A stretch of DNA of 64,000 nucleotides from DATNPX01 sp036702975 (GTDB lineage Bacteria; Cyanobacteriota; Vampirovibrionia; Obscuribacterales; Obscuribacteraceae): the NCBI GenBank assembly GCA_036702975.1, contig DATNPX010000016.1, forward strand, positions 1 through 64,000, given 5' to 3'. Both the position numbers and the translations under genes were made by a program. Position 1 is the stretch's first letter, and each line of letters opens with the position of its first letter. This document shows positions 25,580-34,655 of the stretch, piece by piece. The notes below the pieces were generated by a model. That model made no database searches. It saw only the letters and a list, made by a program, of their open reading frames with translations, and was not told the DNA's origin.

Positions 25580-26382
25580 TGCGTTCAAGTCTTACCGGAA
25601 TTGGAATTGCTGTTACTCGCGATGAAAGACAAGCGCCAGATTTAAGCGATCGCCTGAAGACTCTCGGAGCTTCGGTATTTGAATTTCCACTGCTAGAGAT
25701 CAGACAAGCAGCTAACTTGGCTGATCTCGACAAAGCGCTCGATGCATTAGAGACATACGACTGGATCGTCTTTGCTTCAGTGAATGCCGTCGATTATTTC
25801 GTCCGACGCATGGAACAACTTAATATTCCAAGTAAACGACTCCAAGGTCTCTCAATTGCTTCGGTAGGTAGTAAGACGGGAGAGCACCTAAAGAAGCTCA
25901 ATTTAGAGGTGAATTTCGTTCCGAAAGAATTCTCCGGCGAACAATTTGCTGCCGAATTCTGCGAAATGAAAAATCCACATGGCTTAAAAATTCTCTGGCC
26001 TCGCACAAATGTTGGAAAGCTGACAATAAAAGAGAAGCTGGAAAACAACGGAGCCACAGTCGACGCAATCGTCGTCTATGAAACTCATTTACCAGCTACC
26101 GCTACCGACAGAGTGCATGATTTCGTCGAACTCATAAGGCGAAAGAAGATACAGGTCATTACTTTGACCAGCGGACAAGCAGCTCGAAATCTGCACGAAT
26201 TGTTGAAAACGACTAACTCGCTTGAATGCTTGCGTGAACCGCATTCGGTTGTACTTGCCGCGATAGGTAACGAGACCTCTCAGGTGGCTTCGGAGCTATT
26301 CACTTGCGAACTGCTAACTAGCAAGACCGCAACTATCCCTGCATTAGTTGAGACCATACAAGAATTCTTTTTCCTCCGCTAG
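25579..26382 (+). CDS. hemD: Uroporphyrinogen-III synthase
   Basis: The product cyclises hydroxymethylbilane to uroporphyrinogen III with inversion of ring D. HemD sequences vary widely. The call rests on the two-lobed pattern (GIAVTRDERQAPDLSDRLKT, then YDWIVFASVNAVDYFVRRM, SIASVGSKTGEHLKKLNLEV, ILWPRTNVGKL and VITLTSGQAARNL) and on its place after hemC. ATG 25579 overlaps the hemC stop by one base, a coupled start; the preceding in-frame TTG is less likely. Confidence 0.92.
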   Translation: MRSSLTGIGIAVTRDERQAPDLSDRLKTLGASVFEFPLLEIRQAANLADLDKALDALETYDWIVFASVNAVDYFVRRMEQLNIPSKRLQGLSIASVGSKTGEHLKKLNLEVNFVPKEFSGEQFAAEFCEMKNPHGLKILWPRTNVGKLTIKEKLENNGATVDAIVVYETHLPATATDRVHDFVELIRRKKIQVITLTSGQAARNLHELLKTTNSLECLREPHSVVLAAIGNETSQVASELFTCELLTSKTATIPALVETIQEFFFLR

Positions 26383-26392
26383 TAAACTCTAG

Positions 26393-27334
26393 CTAGTTGA
26401 GGTACGAATCCTCAATTGACAGACTTCGTTCCAAGTAATGCTGAATCTCATTGAATGCCAGTTGCCGCTGAGAATTGTCATTCAAGAGGAAGTTGTGTGC
26501 AGCCCCATTCAGCGATACTAAACGAACAGCAACATTGGCTTTTTTAAGAGCCTTTTCCAATCTCGACGATTGCTCGAATGGGACCACCTTATCCTCAGTA
26601 CCATGCACAATCAAAGTCGGGATGCCGAACTTGGCCAGATTCAACGGAGAAGACTTTTTCAAGATACGAGAACCTTTCTCGATTTTGTCGCCAAGATATT
26701 CTGCCGTTAACGCCTCCGGCACTTGCCGTAAATCCGTGGCCGGACACACTGCAATTACTGCGCGCAAATGCTGCCGGCCAAAACCCGGAGAGTATGCGGC
26801 CATCAAAGACAAATATGCGCCGGCAGAAACACCCAACAATGAAACACGCGTCGAATCGACTCTGTATTGAGATGCATGCTTGGAAAGAAAGACAACAGCA
26901 GATTGTACATCGTCTATGTTGTGGGGAAACCTGCCACCTTCATCTATCAAACGATAGTTGATACTAAAGACAACAAATCCACTCTCTACGAGTAGACGCG
27001 CAATGTCCTTTATATCAGAATCGTTCTTGCTACCGCCAGTCCAGGCACCGCCATGTACGAGTACGACTGCGGGCAAAGAGCTGCCAACCTCGGGCGCAGG
27101 CTGATACACATCGCCGATGCAGCAGTCACTGTGTTTGGTTTCATATATCTGATTTTCAATTAAAACTGGCACTTTGGCGCGGGCTGCCGGCAAGCAGGTA
27201 GCTAACTCCAAAACAGATGCATCCGTCTCCGCGATGGTGACAGCCGCGAAGGCACTACCCGGCGGAAGTCCAAGGACTGAACTCAGCGCCGCACAAACAG
27301 ATGTATATTTGAACAAAATCCTCTTTAACTGCAT
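26393..27334 (-). CDS. Exported alpha/beta hydrolase (HSL/BD-FAE-like esterase)
   Basis: A signal peptide (CAALSSVLGLPPGSAFA) precedes an esterase-lipase domain. The oxyanion motif is VLVHGGAWTGG, the nucleophile lies in LLGVSAGAYL, the acid is Asp in VHGTEDKVVPF, and the catalytic His is in NGAAHNFLL. The layout is that of feruloyl-esterase and hormone-sensitive-lipase types acting on small esters. The frame is open to 27388, but ATG 27334 gives the better signal peptide. It converges on hemD with only 10 nt between the stop codons. Confidence 0.8.
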   Translation of the reverse strand: MQLKRILFKYTSVCAALSSVLGLPPGSAFAAVTIAETDASVLELATCLPAARAKVPVLIENQIYETKHSDCCIGDVYQPAPEVGSSLPAVVLVHGGAWTGGSKNDSDIKDIARLLVESGFVVFSINYRLIDEGGRFPHNIDDVQSAVVFLSKHASQYRVDSTRVSLLGVSAGAYLSLMAAYSPGFGRQHLRAVIAVCPATDLRQVPEALTAEYLGDKIEKGSRILKKSSPLNLAKFGIPTLIVHGTEDKVVPFEQSSRLEKALKKANVAVRLVSLNGAAHNFLLNDNSQRQLAFNEIQHYLERSLSIEDSYLN

Positions 27335-27388
27335 ATCAAGATTGGCATAGTAACGTCTCCTGTCGGAATACAGAGACCAGTCAAACAA

Positions 27389-28046
27389 TCAACTTCCCAT
27401 AGCTAAACTTTCGAAATCGTAATCGGTACGACTGCCGAGATTCAATCACCGCTTTGTAAAGCCTTTGTGTTGAATCGGACTATCACCTTTCACAACTTCC
27501 TCGCTGCGATAGCCTAGCCACAAAACACTGCGAGGAATGACCCCAAGAGAACAGCCGAGTATCCCAATTTGTGCGCCTTTACAATTCCTTGGCAAAACTC
27601 TCGGCTATGGAAATAAACCGCGAACGAAAACATAGTTTCATATGTTTGTTACTTTGCGGCAGACCCCACTGACTGCAGGGACATCACCAAGCCAACGTCG
27701 AAGCCAGCTTCGGCATCTTGGAGGATAAATTGCTCGCCCACTGGAACTCGAACTACGTTCAAGCCTTGATCGCAGTAATTCAATATAGTCGTGACAACGG
27801 CATCTTTGATCAAGAAGAGAATAGAAAAGGCAGACCGATTGGTTAATCCCAGTTACATTTTTGAACTCTAGTTCATACAGTCAAGAAAATACTAAAGATC
27901 GCAAAGCATAAGAGCCACTGGCAAAGCCTTTTCAGTGTTCGCAAGTAAACCAAGTCAGCTCGCCCGTTCCGGCACATCACGTGCGGAGTGAGTTACTGGT
28001 TCGTGCTCTTAACGCGTCAACACAACGAAGCACCAAAGATATTGTT
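27389..28046. other. Long stretch without a supported gene
   Basis: About 650 nt separate the esterase and the SGNH-hydrolase starts. The only hint of coding is a start-less 58-codon frame, 27673-27846, with a protein-like composition (LLAHWNSNYVQALIAVIQYS). It has a CTG at best as first codon and may be the end of a decayed gene. No terminator, tRNA or repeat is obvious. Confidence 0.4.
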
Positions 28047-29489
28047 ATGCAACTAAACCGAACCGCTTTTCTGATTCTGCCATTCTGTCTCTTGCTTGCA
28101 ACAGTACTCTGTCAGATCCCAGCGGAAGCGAAGGTCGTACTGCCATCAATTTTTAGTGACGGCATGGTCATCCAACGGGAACAAAGCATCGTAGTTTGGG
28201 GTAAAGCTGCCCCGGCGGAACAAATACAATTGACCCTTGCAGGGCAAACTCGTCGAGCCAGTGCCGATGCAAAAGGCAGCTGGAGTACTACATTTTCCGC
28301 GCTGAAACCAGGACCAGACGTCGATTTAATTGTCCGAAGCAGCAATGAAATTCATATCAAGAACATCAAAATCGGAGATGTATATTTGTGCTCCGGTCAA
28401 TCAAACATGGCTCTGCCGCTCAATCAAACAGACTTCCGCAAAGAAGACATTGCAGACCTAGACAAGCTGAACGTGCGAATCTATGTAACACCAGTAGCCA
28501 CATCGAGCAGCGAGCTCTTCGACCCGCACGGCACGTGGATGACGATAACCGACAAATCAGTACGCACGTTTCCGGCAATTCCATATCTTTTCGCCAGACA
28601 ACTCAGCCTGTTAGAGAAGCTCCCTGTGGGGATCGTATCAGCATCATGCTGCGGCTCTTACTTGGAGAGTTTCCTGCCTCCGGAAACCGTTAAACGGCTG
28701 CATCTTCAGCCGACTCCGCTAATTCCCAACACTGTAATAGGCAATAATTTTCGAGTACTTCTAGCCCCATTTTGCAAAGCTCGGTTCGCTGGAATGTTGT
28801 GGTACCAAGGAGAAGGCAATCTATTGAATACCGCGCAGTATGGCACACATTTCTCAGCCTTCATTACCGACCTGCGCAAGAGGTTGGAGGCACCGAACTT
28901 GCCCTTCTATTTCGTGCAGCTACCAAGCTTCGGATGGAAGCAAGAAGATGTAATCGACTCTTATTGGGCAGATATGCGAGAAGAACAGTCGACCGCGGTC
29001 GCACTTCCAAACGCCTATATGGTTGTCTCCATAGACACCGACACGGACGCGCCATCGTTGCACCCAAAAGAAAAGCGCGAAATAGCTCTCAGACTCGCAA
29101 ACTTGGCGTTCCAGAAGAACAAAGGCGCGAAGATCGACCGCCTGCCCTCAATAGCAAAGCTGCAGACCGAGGGTGACGCTATCACAGTGTCACTCAATAT
29201 CCCGCAGGGTCAACTCCAGACGCTAGATAAAATGCCTCCGAGGGGCTTCCAGATTGCAGGCGAAAATAAGCGTTTTTATTGGGCGGAAGCGACTCTATCA
29301 GGCAATTCCATCAAATTGTCGTGTGATGAGGTAGCCGCACCGCTTGCGGTACGTTACGCCTATGCCGATTGCCCCGACTGCAACGTGTCATATAACGGCA
29401 TGCCGCTGCCACCATTTCGGACTGACACTTGGCCGACCAATCCCAAACTTAATCCAGCCGCTAGAACACGCGCCGTGGCAGCTCAATAG
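28047..29489 (+). CDS. Exported sialate-O-acetylesterase-like SGNH hydrolase
   Basis: After a signal peptide (LPFCLLLATVLCQIPAEA) the protein opens with VVLPSIFSDGMVIQREQSIV, a beta-rich N-terminal region common to sialate O-acetylesterases. The SGNH block I motif follows, VYLCSGQSNMALPL, with Ser119. Later blocks are LWYQGEGNLLNTAQYGTHF and SLHPKEKREIALRLA with the catalytic His. The family removes acetyl groups from sugars, often of plant or host glycans. ATG 28047 puts the signal peptide first; the frame is open to 27981. It has no obvious operon partner. Confidence 0.88.
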   Translation: MQLNRTAFLILPFCLLLATVLCQIPAEAKVVLPSIFSDGMVIQREQSIVVWGKAAPAEQIQLTLAGQTRRASADAKGSWSTTFSALKPGPDVDLIVRSSNEIHIKNIKIGDVYLCSGQSNMALPLNQTDFRKEDIADLDKLNVRIYVTPVATSSSELFDPHGTWMTITDKSVRTFPAIPYLFARQLSLLEKLPVGIVSASCCGSYLESFLPPETVKRLHLQPTPLIPNTVIGNNFRVLLAPFCKARFAGMLWYQGEGNLLNTAQYGTHFSAFITDLRKRLEAPNLPFYFVQLPSFGWKQEDVIDSYWADMREEQSTAVALPNAYMVVSIDTDTDAPSLHPKEKREIALRLANLAFQKNKGAKIDRLPSIAKLQTEGDAITVSLNIPQGQLQTLDKMPPRGFQIAGENKRFYWAEATLSGNSIKLSCDEVAAPLAVRYAYADCPDCNVSYNGMPLPPFRTDTWPTNPKLNPAARTRAVAAQ

Positions 29490-29643
29490 CAAAGGCCGGG
29501 GCACAGCTTCGCTGTACCAAGATTCTGCTATCCCACCAATGCTCTCGGCGGTATTGGCGGTGCGGCAGTGAAGTTATGCATCGCTGCACGAAGACATTGA
29601 CTCACTCGCACACCGTCGCAAAAGCCTTGACGACTGTAGAAAT

Positions 29644-30315
29644 TTACAGGTCTTCAGCTCCACGCTTTTTAATAACCTTGCCACTAACGCCAACCGAGCC
29701 AGCCTTGGTCACCCGCTTGATGAACTGCGCATCGGTCTCCCACGCACGAGGGCAATAACCAGTCAAGGACTGCAAATGCGCTTTGGCGGGAATTGCGAAA
29801 GTCTCGTCAGCAAAAAAGTAACCGGAACCAGGCACGTTCAATCCGTGAAAGGTCAACTTTTCGAACCCGACTTCTTCCCTCAAAATAATCAACCATTCTT
29901 TCACGCATTTGGCGAAAAGCTCCGGATCTCGCTCCGTCTGGGTGTTCAGCTTTTTCTCCATGGCAATTGCATACGCCTTGTGAGTATCGCTATCATCATA
30001 ATTTTTTTGTAGAGATGCTTTCAGGAAGCGAATCGCGTCATCGTAACGACCGCGTTTCGTTAGGAACTCACCCGATCTTCGCAATGCCGATGCAGACACA
30101 TCGCCCATGTCATCGCTAGTCATAAGGGTTTGAGTGTCACCAGCATCCCTGACTGCAGCTGCCGAAATCGACTCAGGAAGCTCATCACCGCTACTCGCAC
30201 TTCCAGAGAGTTCACTTTTAACATCATGGTCAATTCCGTATTTATCCTCTGAAGCACTCGCTAAAGAGGCAGAGAAGGCAAAAGACAGGCAAACACCGAT
30301 AATTGCTCTATGCAT
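29644..30315 (-). CDS. Exported TPR-like hypothetical protein
   Basis: A 20-residue signal peptide (MHRAIIGVCLSFAFSASLAS) leads a polar Ser/Asp-rich stretch. A helical region with one TPR-like pair follows (SGEFLTKRGRYDDAIRFLKA and DSDTHKAYAIAMEKKLN), and then a C-terminal region with two Cys (KCVKEWL and TGYCPRAWE). I do not recognise a specific family. AAGG lies 6 nt before the ATG, and a promoter-like pair lies just upstream. Confidence 0.6.
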   Translation of the reverse strand: MHRAIIGVCLSFAFSASLASASEDKYGIDHDVKSELSGSASSGDELPESISAAAVRDAGDTQTLMTSDDMGDVSASALRRSGEFLTKRGRYDDAIRFLKASLQKNYDDSDTHKAYAIAMEKKLNTQTERDPELFAKCVKEWLIILREEVGFEKLTFHGLNVPGSGYFFADETFAIPAKAHLQSLTGYCPRAWETDAQFIKRVTKAGSVGVSGKVIKKRGAEDL

Positions 30316-30362
30316 GAAAAACCTTGACTAATAAAAGAGACCTTTTTAGCCTTTAGTATAAA

Positions 30363-30393
30363 ATTATACCAAACGTCATTCAGATGCCGTCAA
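30363..30393 (-). promoter_or_regulatory. Promoter-like pair for the exported TPR-like gene
   Basis: TTGACG (30393-30388) and a perfect TATAAT (30368-30363) face the gene starting at 30315, with a long 19-nt spacer. The -10 is embedded in a palindrome GTATAAAATTATAC. Confidence 0.45.
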
Positions 30394-30475
30394 TCAAAAT
30401 TTTGCACACATTCAATGGCGCCATTCTATGCTGCTTAAGTGACGAACATATGGCCGAGTGTGAACACCATGTACT

Positions 30476-30511
30476 CAGCCAGATACGACTTGGCTGGGCG
30501 AGGCTTATAAT
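30476..30511 (+). promoter_or_regulatory. -10 element and inverted repeat before the acetoacetate decarboxylase gene
   Basis: TATAAT at 30506-30511 lies 25 nt before the ATG. An inverted repeat CAGCCA-N9-TGGCTG (30476-30481 and 30491-30496) covers the -35 position, where no TTGACA is present. This would suit a regulator-controlled promoter. Confidence 0.4.
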
Positions 30512-30535
30512 CGAATCGCCAAATGCGAGAGCAAT

Positions 30536-31375
30536 ATGAGAATCGAAGACATCTTAAGACAACCGTCCATGCCCATTGCCGGGCCGAGTTATCCAGCCGG
30601 CCCTTATCGTTTCGTTGATCGTGAGTATCTGATCATCACTTATGTTTCCGATCCGGTGGCGATTCGAGAAGCCGTGCCCGAGCCTCTCGAGCCAGACAAT
30701 AGCGATACGGTGCTTTATGAGTTCATTCGCATGCCAGACAGCTCAGGATTCGGTGATTACACAGAATCGGGTATTGTGATTCCTTGCCGATACAAGGGTG
30801 AGAGCGTCAATTTCGTTGCTCAGATGTATCTGGATTGCGAGCCTCCTATTGCGGGCGGGCGTGAGATCTGGGGATTCCCGAAAAAACATGCCAATCCAAA
30901 GTTAGACATAGCCGGAGACACTCTGACCGGAACGCTAAATTATGCAGGTCAGCTGGTGGCAATGGGCACCATGGGCTACAAGCACTACGATTTGATGAAG
31001 TCGAAAGAGAGTGTTGAACTTGCGCAAGAGATGATGTCGACGAAACTCAGTAAAACGCATGTCAATTTGAAGCTAATTCCTAACGTCGATGGAACGCTGG
31101 GTATCGCACAGTTAGTGGCATACAACATGACTGAAATACACGCTAAGGGTGCCTGGAGTGGACCTGCGCGTTTGCATCTAATTCCTCACGTTAACGCCCC
31201 GGTTGCAGATCTTCCGGTAAAGCGGGTTATTGGTGGCAGTCACTTCGTGGCCGATTTGACACTCCCTTACGGACGCATTCTGTACGACTATCTGGCTCCG
31301 TCGACTTCGGAGACTAGAGTCCAAACGCAGGCTGTCGCAGACGCTGCAGCATCATCTGCGGTGACTATTAAGTAG
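30536..31375 (+). CDS. adc: Acetoacetate decarboxylase
   Basis: The enzyme decarboxylates acetoacetate to acetone and CO2 through a Schiff base. The active-site pair Lys116-Lys117 lies in REIWGFPKKHANP, which matches Lys115-Lys116 of the clostridial enzyme. EFIRMPDSSGFGDYTESG and the C-terminal HLIPHVNAPVADLPV are also typical. The length of 279 residues is slightly over the family norm because of an Ala/Ser tail. A universal stress protein, a flavin monooxygenase and a 3-hydroxyacyl-CoA dehydrogenase follow, suggesting a small ketone or short-chain acyl catabolism neighbourhood; that link is inference. Confidence 0.92.
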   Translation: MRIEDILRQPSMPIAGPSYPAGPYRFVDREYLIITYVSDPVAIREAVPEPLEPDNSDTVLYEFIRMPDSSGFGDYTESGIVIPCRYKGESVNFVAQMYLDCEPPIAGGREIWGFPKKHANPKLDIAGDTLTGTLNYAGQLVAMGTMGYKHYDLMKSKESVELAQEMMSTKLSKTHVNLKLIPNVDGTLGIAQLVAYNMTEIHAKGAWSGPARLHLIPHVNAPVADLPVKRVIGGSHFVADLTLPYGRILYDYLAPSTSETRVQTQAVADAAASSAVTIK

Positions 31376-31856
31376 TTCTGCGCTCTCGAAGCCTTAGTAA
31401 CCAAGCTGTAACCATCACCACTTTACAATCAGACGGGTTTGCGCTTGGCAGATCCGCTTCTAAAGAATACAGGTTTCACTGCCGTCAAAAAGCTGAATTG
31501 AAGCCACTTAGCCATCACTCAAAGCGTTTTCACCAGCACCGCATACGATATCACCACTTCAACAGGAGCCGCTTTACCGGCTCTTAACCAGGACCTGGTA
31601 TTCGTTACATAAGTGAGCAATACGTAACACGGAGTCACAAAAGGTTGCCGAATACAACAGTCCGACATAACCTGAAGAAAGCTGTTAGCGCATGAGAAGG
31701 AGCATAAATCCGCATCGTGCATTAAAAATGGAGGCTCAGCAAAATATGCAACAAACCATTCAGCAGGCACTGTGAACATAAGGGCAGCGCATACTGAAAA
31801 TCACGCGAACTCAGGTCCAGCCGGACGAGTCGCTAATCTGAATAATGGAGAACATC
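31376..31856. other. Intergenic stretch between adc and the Usp gene
   Basis: No gene is supported over these 480 nt. A 6-bp hairpin GAGCCG-CTTTAC-CGGCTC (31566-31583) followed by TTAACC may mark a weak transcript end. An 86-codon minus-strand frame at 31519-31779 lacks a ribosome binding site and any motif. Confidence 0.35.
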
Positions 31857-32330
31857 ATGAAAGTTTTGATTGCTGCAAGTAGCGGCGAAAATTTTGACGC
31901 GGCGATTGATTTCCTCAAGGGGAATACATGGGCACCACATACGGTGTTCAACCTCGTACACGTCGTTGAACCGTCTGAGGTTACAGACCTGTGGTTGTCT
32001 CTTTCTGGCGCAACCAGACACAGAGGGATCATGCAGGAACGTCAGACCCACGCACTCGAGCGATTAGCCCAACTCAAATTGCAATGCGCCGAAGGAGTTG
32101 GCGAGAGCCCAAACATTGAAACGTCTGTTGTAATAGGTCAGCTGGACGAGTCTGTTAGTCGGCTGGCGAAGGAATGGCAAGCGGACTTGGTTGTGTTGGG
32201 ATTGCCGAAAGCGACCTTTATTGGGCGCTACAGCCAGGGCATCAGCTTCGCTCACATGATGCAAGAGTCGCCGTGCCCGATTACCTTTGCCCACCCGCGT
32301 CCGGCAGTTCAACCCAAGCGAGCATCCTAA
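31857..32330 (+). CDS. Universal stress protein (UspA family)
   Basis: This single Usp domain of 157 residues starts MKVLIAASSGENFDAAIDFL and contains VFNLVHVVEP. It ends with WQADLVVLGLPKATFIGRYS, where the usual ATP-binding pattern GxxGxxxxxxGS is altered (GLPKATFIGRYSQGIS). ATP binding is therefore uncertain. ATG 31857 is preferred over 31845 because GGAG sits 6-7 nt upstream of it. Usp proteins respond to stress or redox changes. Confidence 0.85.
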   Translation: MKVLIAASSGENFDAAIDFLKGNTWAPHTVFNLVHVVEPSEVTDLWLSLSGATRHRGIMQERQTHALERLAQLKLQCAEGVGESPNIETSVVIGQLDESVSRLAKEWQADLVVLGLPKATFIGRYSQGISFAHMMQESPCPITFAHPRPAVQPKRAS

Positions 32331-32430
32331 AAGCGCAGCGTAACGCACTTATTTGAAGACGCATGGTATAACTTAGCATTGCTCAATTCGACGCGACCTC
32401 GTGCAAAAGGCGTTACATGGAGCCTGCTAA

Positions 32431-33714
32431 ATGACGGACGAATCGACATTTGCCGTTGTCGGAGCCGGTCCCTCCGGATTGGCGGTCGCCAAGGCGTTGC
32501 GGGACAAAAACATTCCATACATCCAACTCGAAGCCAACCATGACATTGGGGGCAATTGGCTCAACGGTGTTTACGAAACAGTTCACATAATCTCATCAAA
32601 GAAAGCGACTGAATTTGCCGACTTTCCGATGCCTGAGTCTTATCCGGATTTTCCGAGCGGCAAACAGATGCTCGAGTACCTGCAAAATTTTGTGCAGACA
32701 TTCGACCTGCGCCAATCGATCCGTTTCAACACTTCTGTAACGGCAGTAACCTTGCGACCAGATAAACTCTGGAATGTAGAGTTGAGTGATGGAACCTGGC
32801 ACGCTTTTAAAGGTGTAATCATCTGCAACGGTCACCACTGGGACAGACGCTATCCGGCCTATCCCGGTACGTACAGCGGTACCATGCTGCACTCAAAAGA
32901 CTACAAAAGCGCAGAGCAACTCAAAGGCAAGCGAGTGCTTGTTATAGGCGGAGGGAACTCGGCCTGTGACATTGCAAGTGAAGCAGCGCGAGTCGGCGCC
33001 AGCAGCTCGATAAGTTTAAGGCGGGGCTATTGGTTTCTTCCCAAAACAATATTCGGCACTCCCCTAACCGAAATCTTTAGTGTCTCGTGGCCGGTTTGGG
33101 CTCAGCGACTCGTCTTAAAGGCAGCACTGAAAGTGACAGTCGGAGACTACGAGAAATTCGGATTGCCGAAGCCGGACCACGACATCTTCGACAAACATCC
33201 GACTGTAAACAGCGAATTGTTGCACTACCTGCGGCACGGGCGTATCACGGCATATCCTGACATCAAAAATTTCGACGGCTCGTTTGTAGAATTTGTGAAT
33301 GGCAAAAAAGAAGAATTCGACGTTGTTGTTTGCGCAACAGGCTATCACCTCTCGTTTCCATGCCTACCATCATCGCTCCTGACGATCAAAAACGGAGTCG
33401 TCGAATTGTATGGCGGATGTGCACTTCCTAACGCAAAGAATCTATACGTATTTGGTTCACTGCAACCACGTTACGGTTTTGGTCCGCTCATGACACCAGC
33501 AGCAGTACTGCTATCGGAGCTGATTAATATGCAAGAGCATATGGAACTACCGATCGGGCTGGTGCTAAAGTCGATTGGCGACAAACCACCAAACTCTCCA
33601 TTAATCGATCCATATGCAACGATGAGGCTTTTAAAATCATTCAAACACAAAGCAGGATTAGTTCGAGCAGCAGAAAAACAACTTCGGGGACGAGTGAAGG
33701 CTGAAATTCTATGA
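32431..33714 (+). CDS. Flavin-containing monooxygenase-like protein
   Basis: The protein has an FAD Rossmann motif VVGAGPSGLAVAKAL near the N-terminus, then LEANHDIGGNW. A second, NADPH-binding Rossmann motif is VLVIGGGNSACDIASEAAR. The FMO fingerprint region YPGTYSGTMLHSKDYKS resembles FxGxxxHxxxY. These enzymes oxygenate S, N or ketone carbons with NADPH and O2 (FMO and Baeyer-Villiger types). ATGA overlap with the next gene (33711) shows coupling to the 3-hydroxyacyl-CoA dehydrogenase. Confidence 0.88.
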   Translation: MTDESTFAVVGAGPSGLAVAKALRDKNIPYIQLEANHDIGGNWLNGVYETVHIISSKKATEFADFPMPESYPDFPSGKQMLEYLQNFVQTFDLRQSIRFNTSVTAVTLRPDKLWNVELSDGTWHAFKGVIICNGHHWDRRYPAYPGTYSGTMLHSKDYKSAEQLKGKRVLVIGGGNSACDIASEAARVGASSSISLRRGYWFLPKTIFGTPLTEIFSVSWPVWAQRLVLKAALKVTVGDYEKFGLPKPDHDIFDKHPTVNSELLHYLRHGRITAYPDIKNFDGSFVEFVNGKKEEFDVVVCATGYHLSFPCLPSSLLTIKNGVVELYGGCALPNAKNLYVFGSLQPRYGFGPLMTPAAVLLSELINMQEHMELPIGLVLKSIGDKPPNSPLIDPYATMRLLKSFKHKAGLVRAAEKQLRGRVKAEIL

Positions 33715-34655
33715 GGGATGAAATGCAGGCGAAAGAGATCAAGAAAGTCACCATTGCTGGTGCAGGCACCATGGGTTCCCAGATTGCTTTGCAATGCGCC
33801 AGAAAGAGGTTTACGGTCGTTCTCTATGACGTCAGTGAATCAAGTTTGGCGGGAGCCAAACAAGTAATGCACCACCTCTGGCACGCATTCGGCAAAGGTA
33901 AATCACAAGATTCAAGCCAGGCTCTAGAATCTTTGGACGAAATCCTGACAAGAATCAAATTCACGACATCGATTGAAGAGGCTGCCGAGGATTGCGACCT
34001 AATCAATGAGTCAGTTCCAGAAGATCCAAAATTGAAAGGCGAGCTTTTTGCCAGGTTCAACAAACTCTGTCCGGCTAGAACAATCTTCACCACCAACACA
34101 TCGACACTTTTGCCGTCAATGTTTGCGGAAGAGACAGGTCGCCCGGAACGCCTAGTGGCACTACATTTTCATAAGCCTTTAATGTCCCCGGCGATTGCAG
34201 ACGTGATGGCCCATGCCAAAACAGACAAAGAACTCGTTAAAGTCGTAGCCGAATTTGCAGAATCAATCGATCAGATCGTCATCATTCCTCACAAAGAAAA
34301 CAGTGGCTATGTTTTCAATCACATGCTGGGAGCAATGCTCGACGCGGCCATGGACCTGGTAATTGACGGAGTCGCCACGGTCGAAGAGGTCGACAGGTCG
34401 TGGATGGGAATCATGCTGATGCCGCAGGGACCATTCGCCATAATGGACCACATTGGGCTGGATACCGTGTACAAAATTTGCCAATTCTGGGCCGAAGCCG
34501 AAAACAATCCCTTGAGACACCGCCGCTGCGAGTTTATTGGCGAATATTGCCAGCGCGGACACGTAGGAATCAAAACCGGACAGGGTTTCTACAAATATCC
34601 GCAACCATCATTCCAAGACACCAACTTTGTCGCAAAAACTGCGGCAATTGGTTAG
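33711..34655 (+). CDS. 3-hydroxyacyl-CoA dehydrogenase
   Basis: This NAD-dependent dehydrogenase of the HADH/HbdA family has VTIAGAGTMGSQIALQCARK as nucleotide motif. SVPEDPKLKGELFARFNKLC and TIFTTNTSTLLPSMFAEETG carry the catalytic Ser region, and LVALHFHKPLM has the catalytic His. The C-terminal domain includes NSGYVFNHMLGAMLDAAMDL and PFAIMDHIGLDTVYKI. It converts 3-hydroxyacyl-CoA to 3-ketoacyl-CoA, or acts on a related substrate. The start may be ATG 33711 or the in-frame ATG 33723. It is coupled to the monooxygenase. Confidence 0.9.
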   Translation: MRDEMQAKEIKKVTIAGAGTMGSQIALQCARKRFTVVLYDVSESSLAGAKQVMHHLWHAFGKGKSQDSSQALESLDEILTRIKFTTSIEEAAEDCDLINESVPEDPKLKGELFARFNKLCPARTIFTTNTSTLLPSMFAEETGRPERLVALHFHKPLMSPAIADVMAHAKTDKELVKVVAEFAESIDQIVIIPHKENSGYVFNHMLGAMLDAAMDLVIDGVATVEEVDRSWMGIMLMPQGPFAIMDHIGLDTVYKICQFWAEAENNPLRHRRCEFIGEYCQRGHVGIKTGQGFYKYPQPSFQDTNFVAKTAAIG

